A stretch of 64,000 bases of DNA from Streptococcus anginosus subsp. whileyi MAS624 (GCF_000478925.1 NZ_AP013072.1:1590501-1654500), one strand, 5' to 3'. Shown: positions 27,770-36,973, numbered from the stretch's first letter. Notes: generated by a model from the letters alone, not told the origin. Made by a program: numbers and translations.

Positions 27770-29077
27770 ATGGTGCAATTATCATTGATTATCATAGACA
27801 TGTTTTTATTGTTGTTTCTTTTTTCCTACATTAGTAGACAAAAATTAACAACTAGAACATATCTGATAGCAATTCTAACCAATTTACTTTATAGTATAAT
27901 TTTTTCTTTTATTCCAAATAGTTTATTTTCTTATCTGATAGGTCCAACTTATTTTTTAATTTTTTCTTGGATTGTTGGAAAATCTTACAACAAAACGTTA
28001 AAAATTTTTTACGGACTTTTTCCAATCACACTATGGAATTTAATTCAACGCTTGATTATTTTTTTCATATCTCCTTTATTTAGTTTTAGTGTAGAAAGCC
28101 TCAATAAAAGTTTTTTTGGTCCGATTGTCACCTCAATTATGGCGACGCTGATAGTATTACTTTTTTTGCGTTTAATTCAATATAATTTTAAGACATTAAA
28201 ATCTCAAAAAATTAATCACAACGATAAGAAAATTATCATTTTTGTAAATATCAGCATGATTATTTATCATCTTATTGTTCAAGTTCTATCTTATTTAGAA
28301 AATGAGAATAACTTACAGACACTAAATTTTAGAGAAAGTTTAGTAGTTCTTTATCTTATCCTTTTTGTGAGTGTTGCCAATTATTTAGACCGTCATTTAC
28401 GAGAGAGAATCCAAAATGATTTAATGCTTCAAAAAGATTTACAGTTAAAAAATATGGAAAACTACAGTCATCACATTGAGGAATTGTACACAGAAGTTCG
28501 GAGCTTTCGGCATGATTACGCTAATATTTTAACAACCTTGAAATTAGGAATTGAGCAAAATGATATAGGCATTGTAAAAAATGTCTATCATTCTGTTTTG
28601 AAAGATTCCAATAAGCGTTTTCGCAATCCCAAGTATGATATTGGACGGTTAGTCCATATCAAAAACGATGCCTTAAAAAGCCTGCTAGCTGCTAAATTTG
28701 CACAAGCTCAAGAGCATAATGTATCCGTTTCATTGGAGGTTCCAGAAGATATTTGTCCACAAGGAATGGAATTAGTTGACTTTATCACCATTGTCTCCAT
28801 TTTGTGTGATAATGCGATTGAAGCTACCACTCCAACTATGACGATTGCTTATGTTTTGTCAGAAAACAAGCAGGTATTCTCCATTGAAAATGCTATAAAA
28901 GAAGAGCATATAGACATGTCTTATATTTTTGATGCGGGAGTTAGTTCTAAAGGATCTGGGCGAGGAATTGGATTATCAAATGTCTTAGCAATTCTGGATC
29001 GATATCCAAATGTTTCTCTTACTAGCGCTAGTCAAAATTATCGTTTCCAGCATGTCCTTGAGATTCATCTGAATTAA
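27770..29077 (+). CDS. silB: Peptide-sensing histidine kinase (HPK10 type)
   Basis: A 435-aa kinase: about six to seven N-terminal membrane helices (1-215) forming the pheromone sensor, then a phospho-acceptor region with H248 in FRHDYANIL and an HATPase domain (DNAIEA N box, GRGIGLSNVLAIL G box). ComD/AgrC-like, without the usual D box aspartate pattern. I start it at the ATG at 27770, ten bases after GGAGGG and four bases past the silA stop. Confidence 0.9.
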   Translation: MVQLSLIIIDMFLLLFLFSYISRQKLTTRTYLIAILTNLLYSIIFSFIPNSLFSYLIGPTYFLIFSWIVGKSYNKTLKIFYGLFPITLWNLIQRLIIFFISPLFSFSVESLNKSFFGPIVTSIMATLIVLLFLRLIQYNFKTLKSQKINHNDKKIIIFVNISMIIYHLIVQVLSYLENENNLQTLNFRESLVVLYLILFVSVANYLDRHLRERIQNDLMLQKDLQLKNMENYSHHIEELYTEVRSFRHDYANILTTLKLGIEQNDIGIVKNVYHSVLKDSNKRFRNPKYDIGRLVHIKNDALKSLLAAKFAQAQEHNVSVSLEVPEDICPQGMELVDFITIVSILCDNAIEATTPTMTIAYVLSENKQVFSIENAIKEEHIDMSYIFDAGVSSKGSGRGIGLSNVLAILDRYPNVSLTSASQNYRFQHVLEIHLN

Positions 29078-29079
29078 AG

Positions 29080-29118
29080 AAAACCATTGCTGTAATATCA
29101 AGTACAGTAATGGTTTTT
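29080..29118. terminator. Terminator between silB and silCR
   Basis: AAAACCATTGCTGTA and TACAGTAATGGTTTT form a 15-pair stem with one mismatch. T runs exist on both sides, so it can serve the convergent silB and silCR transcripts. Confidence 0.85.
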
Positions 29119-29121
29119 ATG

Positions 29122-29271
29122 TTATCCTAAATCAGGTTGTCCAAGTTTGCCTAATTTATACTTTTTTAAATAAGGGCTAAATAAGTCTTCCAACCAGCCG
29201 CCACCGACGACTTGTTCAAGTTCTTGACTTGTGAGTGTACGAAAATGATCCAATGTTTGTTTTTTGTCCAT
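29122..29271 (-). CDS. silCR: SilCR/BlpC-type pheromone precursor
   Basis: A 49-aa double-glycine peptide too short for ordinary gene calling. Leader MDKKQTLDHFRTLTSQELEQ then VVGG; the mature 25-mer begins GWLEDLFSPYLKKY and ends GQPDLG. It resembles BlpC/SilCR pheromones (GW-W/L-E start, basic middle). AAGGAGG lies seven bases before the ATG. Exported by SilE/SilD and sensed by SilB. It lies convergent to silB and has its own SilA box, giving positive autoregulation. Confidence 0.9.
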   Translation of the reverse strand: MDKKQTLDHFRTLTSQELEQVVGGGWLEDLFSPYLKKYKLGKLGQPDLG

Positions 29272-29338
29272 AATAGAACCTCCTTTTTGATACATTTATT
29301 ATTATAACCAGACTTGTTAAATAATCAATTGTTAAATC

Positions 29339-29368
29339 TTAAATGGTAGTGATTTTGTCCTAAATGGT
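29339..29368 (-). promoter_or_regulatory. SilA-type box before silCR
   Basis: TTAAATGGT (29339) and CTAAATGGT (29360), exact 21-bp period. The second repeat touches the silD stop codon. Confidence 0.75.
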
Positions 29369-30729
29369 CATTCGATATTATTCAACAATTTATCTTTATA
29401 GTAATTAAAGAATGATTTTTTCGCAATGACAATGGTGACTCTTCCTTGCAGGCCATACTTGATAACTGGTCCATTGGACTTAGAAATTTTAGCTTTGGCA
29501 GTTACTTTAAAAAGGTTTCCTTGTTTTGTTTCAGTAGCGGAAGTATCAATTTTATTGATATTTCCGATAATGGTGATGGACTGCTTTCCAATTTTTTCTA
29601 AAGTTAGACGTGTAGTTTGTCCTTTTTTTAGATTGGTCATATAGGCTGAAGGTACATAATAAGTGATAAGAACTTCGTTTGTTTTGGTGATATCTGGATA
29701 GATTTGGGCAATTTCAGTTCCTTTAGGTAATAAGTTGTTCCCTCTTAACTTTTCACTAATATGCAGAACACCTGTTTCAGGAGCGACTAATCTATTGTTT
29801 TGAAGCTGTACATTTGCTTGATTCAATTGATTTTGTAAATCAGTGATTTGAGTTATGAGGGTTGCTAACTGTTGGTCAGCCGTTTGGATAAATTGTGTGC
29901 GGAGTACTTCGATTTTCGTAGAAAGACTATTGTCATAAGTCGCCGCAGTTCCAGTACCAGCTTTTTGAATCTTTAGATTAGCAATGGAAGATTTTAGGTC
30001 GGATATATTCGTATTAATCTGAGATAGGTATTGATTTGTAGTTGACGGATTAGGTTTGACGTTATATTCATTTTTATATAGATTAAAGGTTGCTTGATGC
30101 GGATTGCTTTTTGGCAAATTTGAAGCGTTGCTAGAAATGGCATGATATAGTTCATGATAGTCATTCATTTGTTTTGTTAATTCGTTCATTTGCTCATCAA
30201 TAGCAGCAATCGTATGGTTGGTTAAAGAAGCTTGTTTACTAACTTCGGAATTATTTTTTGAAATGCCGATAGTTAAATCTTCTGATTGTTTGATAAAATT
30301 GTTAAATGTGTTGGTATAGCCAAACTCATCTTTATCTGTAAAAAGATTTGTTCCCTGCTGTAAACTGTTTTTTAATGTTTCTAATTCTGCTTTTTGCCGT
30401 TGATAGCTGGCAAGCTGCGTTTCAATGGCTGTTTGTTGGGAAGCTTCCATATTTTTTGTATATTGAACCAACAACTCTCCTTTGGTGACGGTCTTATTTT
30501 CAGCTAAATGATTGGTCAGAACCGTATTGTCACTGGTTGACTGAATCATGGCAATGACTTTCATCGGTGTGATTTCGCCAATGGATTTGACAGTCACCTC
30601 TTTTTGCCCGATAAAGGAAAAAAGAACAAGAAATAGAACGAAGAATACCAAAGGCAGAATGAGAACGGTCGCAAAGTTGTGGTATCTTCGATGATAAAAT
30701 TCTGCACTTTTAAACAGATTGGGATTCAT
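29368..30729 (-). CDS. silD: Bacteriocin/pheromone export accessory protein (HlyD family)
   Basis: A 453-aa membrane-fusion-type protein: one N-terminal membrane helix (about 22-42), barrel-sandwich segments either side of a long coiled coil (about 90-320, Gln/Asn/Leu-rich), and a C-terminal beta domain. Works with the C39 ABC exporter to move double-glycine peptides out of the cell (BlpB/ComB type). It follows silE by ten bases. Confidence 0.88.
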   Translation of the reverse strand: MNPNLFKSAEFYHRRYHNFATVLILPLVFFVLFLVLFSFIGQKEVTVKSIGEITPMKVIAMIQSTSDNTVLTNHLAENKTVTKGELLVQYTKNMEASQQTAIETQLASYQRQKAELETLKNSLQQGTNLFTDKDEFGYTNTFNNFIKQSEDLTIGISKNNSEVSKQASLTNHTIAAIDEQMNELTKQMNDYHELYHAISSNASNLPKSNPHQATFNLYKNEYNVKPNPSTTNQYLSQINTNISDLKSSIANLKIQKAGTGTAATYDNSLSTKIEVLRTQFIQTADQQLATLITQITDLQNQLNQANVQLQNNRLVAPETGVLHISEKLRGNNLLPKGTEIAQIYPDITKTNEVLITYYVPSAYMTNLKKGQTTRLTLEKIGKQSITIIGNINKIDTSATETKQGNLFKVTAKAKISKSNGPVIKYGLQGRVTIVIAKKSFFNYYKDKLLNNIE

Positions 30730-30739
30730 AATTTACTCC

Positions 30740-32890
30740 TTATTTATTAAATAGATGATAATAAAAACCTTTTCTTTCTATCAATTCAGTATGAGAACCC
30801 GTTTCAATCACTTTTCCTTGGTCAAGGACGATAATCTGATTTGTACGCTTTGAAATGCTGAGACGATGAGCAACAAAAATAATGGTTTTGTCGGGTAATT
30901 TCATGAGATTATCAATGACTTTTTTCTCTGTTAGAACATCTAATCCACTCGTTGCTTCATCTAAAATGAGAATGGGAGATTTCGTCAGGAGAGCGCGTGC
31001 AAGTGCGATTCGCTGTTTTTGCCCACCAGATAATCCAGCTCCGTCAGACAATTCTGTCTGGTATCCCATGGGCATTTGTTCGATATCTGAACGAATTTCT
31101 GCAATTTCACAGGCACGAAGAATATCTGATTGAGAAACTGTTTGATCGGCTCCTAATGTGAGGTTGTCTAGAATGGAACCACTAAATATGTAAGCTTGCT
31201 GAGGTAAGTAGTTGATATATTGCCGAAGAACTTTCTTATCAATTGTCTTGAGGTCATTTCCATTGAGGCGAATTTGTCCTTGATAAGGCTCATAAAAATG
31301 AACAATCATCTTAGCAAGTGTTGTTTTTCCCGAACCGCTAATACCGAAAAGACTGATTTTATCTCCCTTCTTGATAGTTAAACTAATATCTGATAAAGTA
31401 TCTCGTCCAAAGCCATATTTATAGGAGACGTTATGAAAAGTAATATCACCAGCTAAGAAATTTTTCTCCGTAAGGACTTGTTTGGTTTTGAATTCAGATT
31501 CTACCAGATAAATTTCATTCAGTCGATGATTGGCAACTTTAGCTGATTGCAGTTTGGTTTGAAGATTGATGATACTTTCAAGCGGACTAGTAAAGTATGA
31601 AAGGAGAGCATTGAAAGTAATCAGTTGACCAATTGAAATCTTTTGAGACATGACTAAGGACGCTCCAACCCAGAGAATAACCACATTCAAAACAAATTGT
31701 GCTCCTTGTTTGAGAGCGGTCTGCACAATGGAATATTTACTTAATTTGAAAGTTTTATCCAGATAATCAACAAACTCGCTATCAATCTTTTGGTAACGAC
31801 TTTCTTCGCTAGTTAAAGATTTAATGGTTTCAATTCCATTGATATCTTCGATAATAGCAGAATTCACCATAGCATTGCTTTGCATAACATCGTTGTTCAT
31901 TTTTTCAAAAGGCTTCATAAAAGCAAAAATAATGAGAGCGTAGATAGGAATTGCAAGCAAAGTGAGTAGAAAGAGATTGGCATTTTGCAGTAAAAGAACA
32001 CTGCCGACAATTATCAAAATGGACAAATCAAGAAGGAGGGATAGAATTGTTGACGCTAGAGCATCAATAATAGAGTTGGCATCTGTAAAACGAGAAATAA
32101 TCTCTCCAGTGCGTCTCGTAGCAAAAAAAGACATCGGTAATTCAAAAATGTGTCGAATATATGATAAAATCACATCAATGGTCAGCCGCTGACTAAGTAC
32201 AATCAATAAGTAATCTCTGGAAAAACTCATCATTTGCTGCAAGATGTAAGTAATGATAAGCCCAATTGAAACGATTCCAAGAGTTGATTTCATCTGATTT
32301 GGGATGTATTCGTCCAAAACGCTTTGCAGATAATAGGAGCCAACAATGTTGATGAGGGTCACGAGCAAACTAGCTAAGACAATATAAAAAATCAAAGAAC
32401 GCTGTTTAAAGATGAGTGGTAAAAAGCTAGCAAGTCCATTTTTCTTATCCTTATGAGGTTTATAGCTAGGTTTTGGTGCGAGAAAGATAGCAACACCTGT
32501 CCATTCTTTAGTAAATTGTTCTTTGCTAATCTTAGTTATTTTTACACTTGGATCAGGATCTCCAACTAGCAGACCTTTTTTCGTATTTTTATAGATAACA
32601 TAATAATGTGGGAGTTTACCTTTTTTCTGAACATGAACGATAAAAGGATAGGGAATAGCTTCCATATCAAACAAAGACATATCCCCTTGAATCGGTCGTG
32701 TCTCAAAACCTATTTCTTGCGCTGCTTGAACAATTCCAAGAGCCGTTGTCCCTTCTTTACTTGTCTTAGCAAGTTCTCTCAGATGTGCAAGAGAGTAGTC
32801 TGAACCATAGTATTTTGCAATGGAAGCAAGCGCAGCGACACCGCAATCTCTTGCATCTATTTGAGGAACAAATGTTTTCTTAACATTCAC
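30740..32890 (-). CDS. silE: C39-peptidase ABC exporter for double-glycine peptides
   Basis: A 716-aa protein with three parts: N-terminal C39 peptidase (C16 in QIDARDCGVAA, catalytic histidine in LPHYYVIY, aspartate in GDPDPS), six-helix membrane domain (about 165-440), and ATPase (Walker A GISGSGKTT, signature LSGGQKQR, Walker B ILILDEAT). It cleaves leaders after GG and exports the peptides (ComA/BlpA family). Complete, unlike many pneumococcal BlpA alleles. Confidence 0.93.
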   Translation of the reverse strand: MNVKKTFVPQIDARDCGVAALASIAKYYGSDYSLAHLRELAKTSKEGTTALGIVQAAQEIGFETRPIQGDMSLFDMEAIPYPFIVHVQKKGKLPHYYVIYKNTKKGLLVGDPDPSVKITKISKEQFTKEWTGVAIFLAPKPSYKPHKDKKNGLASFLPLIFKQRSLIFYIVLASLLVTLINIVGSYYLQSVLDEYIPNQMKSTLGIVSIGLIITYILQQMMSFSRDYLLIVLSQRLTIDVILSYIRHIFELPMSFFATRRTGEIISRFTDANSIIDALASTILSLLLDLSILIIVGSVLLLQNANLFLLTLLAIPIYALIIFAFMKPFEKMNNDVMQSNAMVNSAIIEDINGIETIKSLTSEESRYQKIDSEFVDYLDKTFKLSKYSIVQTALKQGAQFVLNVVILWVGASLVMSQKISIGQLITFNALLSYFTSPLESIINLQTKLQSAKVANHRLNEIYLVESEFKTKQVLTEKNFLAGDITFHNVSYKYGFGRDTLSDISLTIKKGDKISLFGISGSGKTTLAKMIVHFYEPYQGQIRLNGNDLKTIDKKVLRQYINYLPQQAYIFSGSILDNLTLGADQTVSQSDILRACEIAEIRSDIEQMPMGYQTELSDGAGLSGGQKQRIALARALLTKSPILILDEATSGLDVLTEKKVIDNLMKLPDKTIIFVAHRLSISKRTNQIIVLDQGKVIETGSHTELIERKGFYYHLFNK

Positions 32891-32922
32891 AACAATGATT
32901 TCCTTTCTAAAATAAACTCGGA

Positions 32923-33174
32923 TTATTTTTTACGTAGGTAATAGTAGACGCGTAATTTGAGATAAACATCTATTAAAACATAACTTATCATCATACTAAA
33001 AGCAAAGCCGGTTAGTAGAATACTTAATATGGGAATAGAATGGATAAATAAATAGCTGAGTGATAAAAAAAGAATAAACAGTGCTGTGGCATTGCTATCT
33101 CCCCAATTTTGAATTTTTTCTAGTCTTAATAGCACTGTGGCTGACGGACTGAAAAATTTATCTAAAATAATCAT
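32923..33174 (-). CDS. Small two-helix membrane protein heading the exporter operon
   Basis: An 83-aa protein with a hydrophilic start (LDKFFSPSATVLLRLEKIQNWG) and two to three hydrophobic segments (TALFILFLSLSYLF, ILSILLTGFAFSMMISYVL), ending in a basic tail. No family recognised. First gene behind the SilA box, so induced with silED. It may be an immunity or exporter-linked protein. RBS placement before the ATG is poor, which leaves the start uncertain. Confidence 0.6.
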   Translation of the reverse strand: MIILDKFFSPSATVLLRLEKIQNWGDSNATALFILFLSLSYLFIHSIPILSILLTGFAFSMMISYVLIDVYLKLRVYYYLRKK

Positions 33175-33245
33175 CTGATAGAATAAGCCCTTTCATCGTT
33201 ATAATATGATTATCCAAAAATATTTTTAAATAAATTACAAAAATC

Positions 33246-33275
33246 TTAAACGGTATCTATAATGGCCTGAATGGT
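33246..33275 (-). promoter_or_regulatory. SilA-type box before the exporter operon
   Basis: TTAAACGGT (33246) and CTGAATGGT (33267), exact 21-bp period. Confidence 0.75.
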
Positions 33276-33283
33276 TCAAAAAT

Positions 33284-33313
33284 GCTGTTCAGGACATTAT
33301 ACATACCGTTCAG
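33284..33313 (+). promoter_or_regulatory. SilA-type box before the 33371 gene
   Basis: GCTGTTCAG (33284) and ACCGTTCAG (33305), 21 bp apart, reading for the plus strand. Eight bases separate it from the opposite box, making a compact divergent promoter. Confidence 0.7.
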
Positions 33314-33370
33314 GATTTGCTCAGTTATCTTTCATTTGATATGGTAGGATATAAGCTAGGAGGAAAAATA

Positions 33371-33745
33371 ATGATTCAAATTCAACCTTATTCTTTTATT
33401 AGCTCTATTTCTCTCTATTTTACGGCTCTCTATCTTCGAACAATCCATCAATTCTTTAAAATAAAGTTGCGATTGACGCATCCTGCGCAACGAACTTTTC
33501 GCCCGACTACTTATTTTGTAGTACAATCCAAATTTTTCTCATTTGAAGATGCCACCAAAAGAATTGAAACAATCCGGAAATATGATAAAAGAGGGAAAAT
33601 TGTCCTTATTGGAGAACATATTGATTATGAACTGCTGTTTAGAAATCACTATCTTGTTTTCGGTGTCATTGATCGAACCAATGATCATTCTCTAAAATTT
33701 CTCAAGGAACAAATCTGGTTTTATTTGGCTGGAATTTATAAGTAA
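33371..33745 (+). CDS. Unknown Sil-regulon protein
   Basis: A 124-aa protein. I start it at the ATG at 33371 with AGGAGG seven bases upstream; the longer frame from TTG at 33317 begins at the end of the regulator box. The N-terminus has one hydrophobic stretch (YSFISSISLYFTALYL); the rest is a small alpha/beta domain with TYFVVQSKFFSFEDATKRIE and GKIVLIGEHIDYELL. I do not recognise it. It is controlled by its own box, divergent from silED, and is followed by an IS element. Confidence 0.7.
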   Translation: MIQIQPYSFISSISLYFTALYLRTIHQFFKIKLRLTHPAQRTFRPTTYFVVQSKFFSFEDATKRIETIRKYDKRGKIVLIGEHIDYELLFRNHYLVFGVIDRTNDHSLKFLKEQIWFYLAGIYK

Positions 33746-33765
33746 TTCTTATGATATATGACAAC

Positions 33766-33776
33766 AGAAAAAGACG
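33766..33776. terminator. Left arm of a terminator-like inverted repeat interrupted by the IS element
   Basis: AGAAAAAGACG is the exact reverse complement of CGTCTTTTTCT at 35234-35244, on the other side of the IS. Together they look like one bidirectional terminator between the 33371 gene and sodA, split by the insertion. Confidence 0.6.
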
Positions 33777-33815
33777 GCAATTCTGAACTGCCCCCAAAAA
33801 GTTAGACAAAAAATA

Positions 33816-34655
33816 TTAGTGAAAGGATTTAGTTCTGTACTGCACAGGACTAAGTCCTTTTAGTTTAGTTTTGCTCCGTTTATTGTTGTAATAAACAATA
33901 TAAGTTGCAATAGCTTTCTCCAGCTCCTCAAGCGATTGATAACTCTTCTCATAACCGTAGAACATCTCCGATTTGAGGATGCCAAAGAAGGACTCCATCA
34001 TCCCATTGTCTGGACTATTGCCCTTGCGAGACATAGATGGGACAATTCCTTTCGCTTCTAAGAATTGATGATAAGACTGGTGCTGATACTGCCAGCCTTG
34101 GTCACTGTGGAGAATGGTTCCCTTGTAGGTTTCAGCAGGAAAAGCCTTGGCTAACATTGTTCTGACCTGGTTCAAGTCAGGTGAACGTGACAAGGTAAAG
34201 GCAATGATTTCACTATTATACCCATCTAAAATAGGAGACAGGTAGAGCTTTCCATTGACGTTTGGTAAGGCAAATTCGGTTACATCTGTATAGCACTTCT
34301 CATAAGGCTTAGAAGCTTGAAATTGACGCTGAATGAGATTCTCAGCTTTCTTACCAATCTCCCCCTTGTAAGAAGAATACTTCCGTTGACGACGAATTCG
34401 AGCTTGTAGTCCCATCACTTGCATCAATCGCTGAACTTTCTTATGATTAACGTGAAAGCCACGATTTTTCAGTTCAAGATGAATCCGACGATAACCATAG
34501 TTTCCCTTGTGCTCATCATAAATCAATTGAATTTCAGCTTTTAACTCTTGATTCTTGTCTGGTTTGTCCAGCTGTTTTAGCTGGTAATAGTAAGTTGCAC
34601 GAGAGAGTTTAGCTATGGCTAGTAGGAAACTTAATCGGAATCCTCCCTTGACCAT
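33816..34655 (-). CDS. IS3-family transposase OrfB (DDE integrase)
   Basis: A 279-aa stand-alone reading, which in the OrfAB fusion extends upstream to the slippery site. HTH_21 segment ([21 protein letters not shown]) then the rve DDE core: first D in CYTDVTEF, second D in [12 protein letters not shown] in [13 protein letters not shown]. Catalyses insertion of the element. Confidence 0.92.
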   Translation of the reverse strand: MVKGGFRLSFLLAIAKLSRATYYYQLKQLDKPDKNQELKAEIQLIYDEHKGNYGYRRIHLELKNRGFHVNHKKVQRLMQVMGLQARIRRQRKYSSYKGEIGKKAENLIQRQFQASKPYEKCYTDVTEFALPNVNGKLYLSPILDGYNSEIIAFTLSRSPDLNQVRTMLAKAFPAETYKGTILHSDQGWQYQHQSYHQFLEAKGIVPSMSRKGNSPDNGMMESFFGILKSEMFYGYEKSYQSLEELEKAIATYIVYYNNKRSKTKLKGLSPVQYRTKSFH

Positions 34656-35167
34656 CTCTCTAATTGTCTCTGCTTTTCGTGCTGTAAGGTTTTGTCCCTT
34701 AAGCGTAACTCCCTCAACTTTTTTAGATAGGCATTCTCCGTTCTAAGACGCTCGTTCTCTTCTTGAAGTCGCTCTAGTTCCGTCATTTCTTCCCAAGTTT
34801 TCTTTTTCTTACGTCCCATCTTTGGTGGTCTCCCTCTTTGTTTCTCAACAATAGTATAGCCGTTTTTCTTATATTGTGCCAGCCAATTTGGGAGAGTCCC
34901 CCTGTTAGGAAGGGCAAAATCGAGAGAGACTGACAATTGAGAACGCCCTTCAAGAAGAACTTGATGAAGGATTTTTTGCTTTAGTTCAGGAGAATAATAA
35001 GTCTTCTTACCTCTCTTGACAATGCCTACTCCATGCCTATCAATCAGCCGAATCAGATATTCGATCCCTGACTGATTGAAGTTAAACTGTTTTGATAATG
35101 ACTTGAGAGTTGCGCCGCTTTTTCGCAAGTAATAGATTTGAACCTTGTCTTCATAACTTAATTTCAT
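34631..35167 (-). CDS. IS3-family OrfA (HTH protein)
   Basis: A 178-aa protein with two HTH segments and a C-terminal leucine-zipper-like coiled coil ([21 protein letters not shown]). Near its end, A AAA AAG at 34718-34724 is in the right frame for -1 slippage, and the -1 frame is open from there into orfB, giving the OrfAB transposase. Confidence 0.9.
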   Translation of the reverse strand: MKLSYEDKVQIYYLRKSGATLKSLSKQFNFNQSGIEYLIRLIDRHGVGIVKRGKKTYYSPELKQKILHQVLLEGRSQLSVSLDFALPNRGTLPNWLAQYKKNGYTIVEKQRGRPPKMGRKKKKTWEEMTELERLQEENERLRTENAYLKKLRELRLRDKTLQHEKQRQLERWSREDSD

Positions 35168-35233
35168 AAAAATAACACCCTAAAAGTTAGAGTTTTCTTG
35201 TCTAACTTTTGGGGTGCAGTTCAGAAAATGATT

Positions 35234-35244
35234 CGTCTTTTTCT
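35234..35244 (-). terminator. Right arm of the interrupted terminator, downstream of sodA
   Basis: CGTCTTTTTCT, matching arm of 33766-33776 across the IS. In its present state sodA transcripts would lack this stem. Confidence 0.5.
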
Positions 35245-35259
35245 ATTTCGCTTTATATT

Positions 35260-35865
35260 TTATTTCACTGCTTTGTACAATTCATCGACCTTATTCCAGT
35301 TGATGACTGAGAAGAAGGCCTTGATATAATCTGGGCGAACATTACGGTATTTCACATAGTAGGCATGTTCCCAAACATCAATTCCCAAAATTGGTGTTTT
35401 TCCTTCAGAGATTGGTGTATCTTGGTTAGCAGTTGACATAACCTCCAATTTGCCGTCTGGATTGACCACTAGCCAAGCCCAACCTGAACCAAAGCGACTT
35501 GTCGCAGCTGTTGTAAATGATGCTTTGAAATCCTCAAATGAACCAAATGTTGCTTCAAGGTCTGCTGCTAATGCTGTTGATGGCTCTGTCTTTTCTGGTG
35601 TCATCAATTCCCAGAAAAGAGCATGATTGAGATGACCACCACCGTTATTGATAACAGCTTGCCGAATATCCGCTGGAATGATTTCTACATCTAACAAAAG
35701 TTGCTCCAAATCCTCACCGATTTCAGGGTGTTTTGCCAGAGCCGCATTTACATTATTGACATAAGTATTGTGGTGTTTGTCATGATGCAAGTGCATCGTT
35801 TCTTCATCAATATATGGCTCCAAAGCGTCGTAAGCATAAGGTAAATCAGGTAAAATAATTGCCAT
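35260..35865 (-). CDS. sodA: Superoxide dismutase, Mn/Fe type
   Basis: A 201-aa enzyme. Metal ligands: His in [16 protein letters not shown], His in HLNHALFWE, and Asp/His in [12 protein letters not shown]. The start is taken at the ATG at 35865 with AAAGGGG upstream; the longer frame from 35886 translates the RBS. Converts superoxide to hydrogen peroxide and oxygen in the cytoplasm. Follows holA, as in other streptococci. Confidence 0.97.
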   Translation of the reverse strand: MAIILPDLPYAYDALEPYIDEETMHLHHDKHHNTYVNNVNAALAKHPEIGEDLEQLLLDVEIIPADIRQAVINNGGGHLNHALFWELMTPEKTEPSTALAADLEATFGSFEDFKASFTTAATSRFGSGWAWLVVNPDGKLEVMSTANQDTPISEGKTPILGIDVWEHAYYVKYRNVRPDYIKAFFSVINWNKVDELYKAVK

Positions 35866-35935
35866 TGGTTTGTTCCCCTTTTTCATTTTATATGAAAATG
35901 ATAACGTAGACCAACAAAATTTTCAACTTATTTGC

Positions 35936-36973
35936 TTATAAGTTGTGGGTAGCAATCTTTAATAAAGCCAAGTCAAAGAGGTAACCTTTCTCATAAACTC
36001 CAGACTTGATTTGGTAATCTGTTTCAATCAAGCAAGATAGAGACTTTTTCAAAAATTCTAAAGATAATGAGCGCATATCACGTAAGGCATATTTGATTTG
36101 AAAAGGATTCACCTTTCGTCCTAAATAACTGGACAAGTCTGCTACAATCTGACTTTCGTTACGTCCATTTTCAAAGAGGATTTTCACTTGCGTAAATATG
36201 CGGAACTGTCCCAGCATAATCGCAATCAACTTGATTTCGTCTTCACCTTGCAATGTCAAGTCTCGCACCAGGCTTCTTGCCGCATCTACCTTTTGATGCA
36301 AAATCATCTGGGTAAGATCAAAAATATTATCCTGTAAAGTTTTTGGAATTGCTTCAGCAATGTCATCGCTTGTAATGATGCCATCTTTTTTATAATCCTT
36401 TAAAAAAGCTAAGTTTTTACTAATTTCACTAAAATCAAAGCCGGATTTGACAAACAATTCCTCGAAAACTGGTGAACTAAATTCTAATCCTTGTTCCTGA
36501 GCCAACTTACTAAAGTATGCCCGCAGCTCCTGCTCTTTTGGCTCACTTGCTTCAAAAATTTTACCATCTCGCTTGAGAAGTTTCACAATTCGACGTTTGC
36601 TCTCAAGCTTTCCTTCTGCAAAAATGACTAATTTCGTTGTATCTGCAGGATTTTCCAAATATTGCTCAAAAGATTTTAATTCCTCATCTGTCAAATAGCG
36701 CTTTTTAGCCGTTGTTATGTCCAGAAGATGATCCAAAATAACGATTTTCTCTTCGGAAAAGAAGGGCAAACTCATTAAATCGATCTCCACATCTGGATAA
36801 ACGTCTTCTTTCATATCAAAATAAGCCATATTTAAATCTGCCGCATTATATCGAATTTGGCGTAAAAATTGTGATTTCATTGCTTCAAATTGTCCTGTAT
36901 CATCACCAGTTAAAATCGTCAGATTAGGTAAATTTGTCACATTTACTGTTTTGATCTCTTCAATCGCTAACAC
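35936..36973 (-). CDS. holA: DNA polymerase III delta subunit
   Basis: A 345-aa clamp-loader delta subunit. The N-terminal segment LTILTGDDTGQFEAMKSQFL, the middle ITTAKKRYLTDEELKSFE and the C-terminal helices (ARSLVRDLTLQGEDEIKLIAIM) fit the family. It opens the sliding clamp as part of the DnaX complex. Next to sodA. Confidence 0.92.
   Translation of the reverse strand: MLAIEEIKTVNVTNLPNLTILTGDDTGQFEAMKSQFLRQIRYNAADLNMAYFDMKEDVYPDVEIDLMSLPFFSEEKIVILDHLLDITTAKKRYLTDEELKSFEQYLENPADTTKLVIFAEGKLESKRRIVKLLKRDGKIFEASEPKEQELRAYFSKLAQEQGLEFSSPVFEELFVKSGFDFSEISKNLAFLKDYKKDGIITSDDIAEAIPKTLQDNIFDLTQMILHQKVDAARSLVRDLTLQGEDEIKLIAIMLGQFRIFTQVKILFENGRNESQIVADLSSYLGRKVNPFQIKYALRDMRSLSLEFLKKSLSCLIETDYQIKSGVYEKGYLFDLALLKIATHNL

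Larger units (their letters stand above)
33784..35223 (-). mobile_element. IS3-family insertion sequence (IS150 group), 1440 bp
   Basis: Terminal inverted repeats TGAACTGCCCCCAAAAAGTT on the left and AACTTTTGGGGTGCAGTTCA on the right. It contains orfA and orfB with a programmed-frameshift heptamer. Both ORFs are intact, so it may be active. No clean target duplication is visible: the flanks are GGCAATTC and GAAAATGA. Confidence 0.9.

Noticed and set aside
29080..29271. A silC-like ORF on the strand opposite silCR
   Set aside because: The plus strand over silCR has no start codon with an RBS and no sensible reading frame.
21858..33313. Short direct repeats as a possible CRISPR array
   Set aside because: They are isolated pairs with 21-bp period in promoters, without repeated spacers or cas genes.
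33317..33370. N-terminal extension of the 33371 gene from a TTG
   Set aside because: It would begin at the end of the regulator box, upstream of any plausible transcription start; the ATG at 33371 has a perfect RBS.
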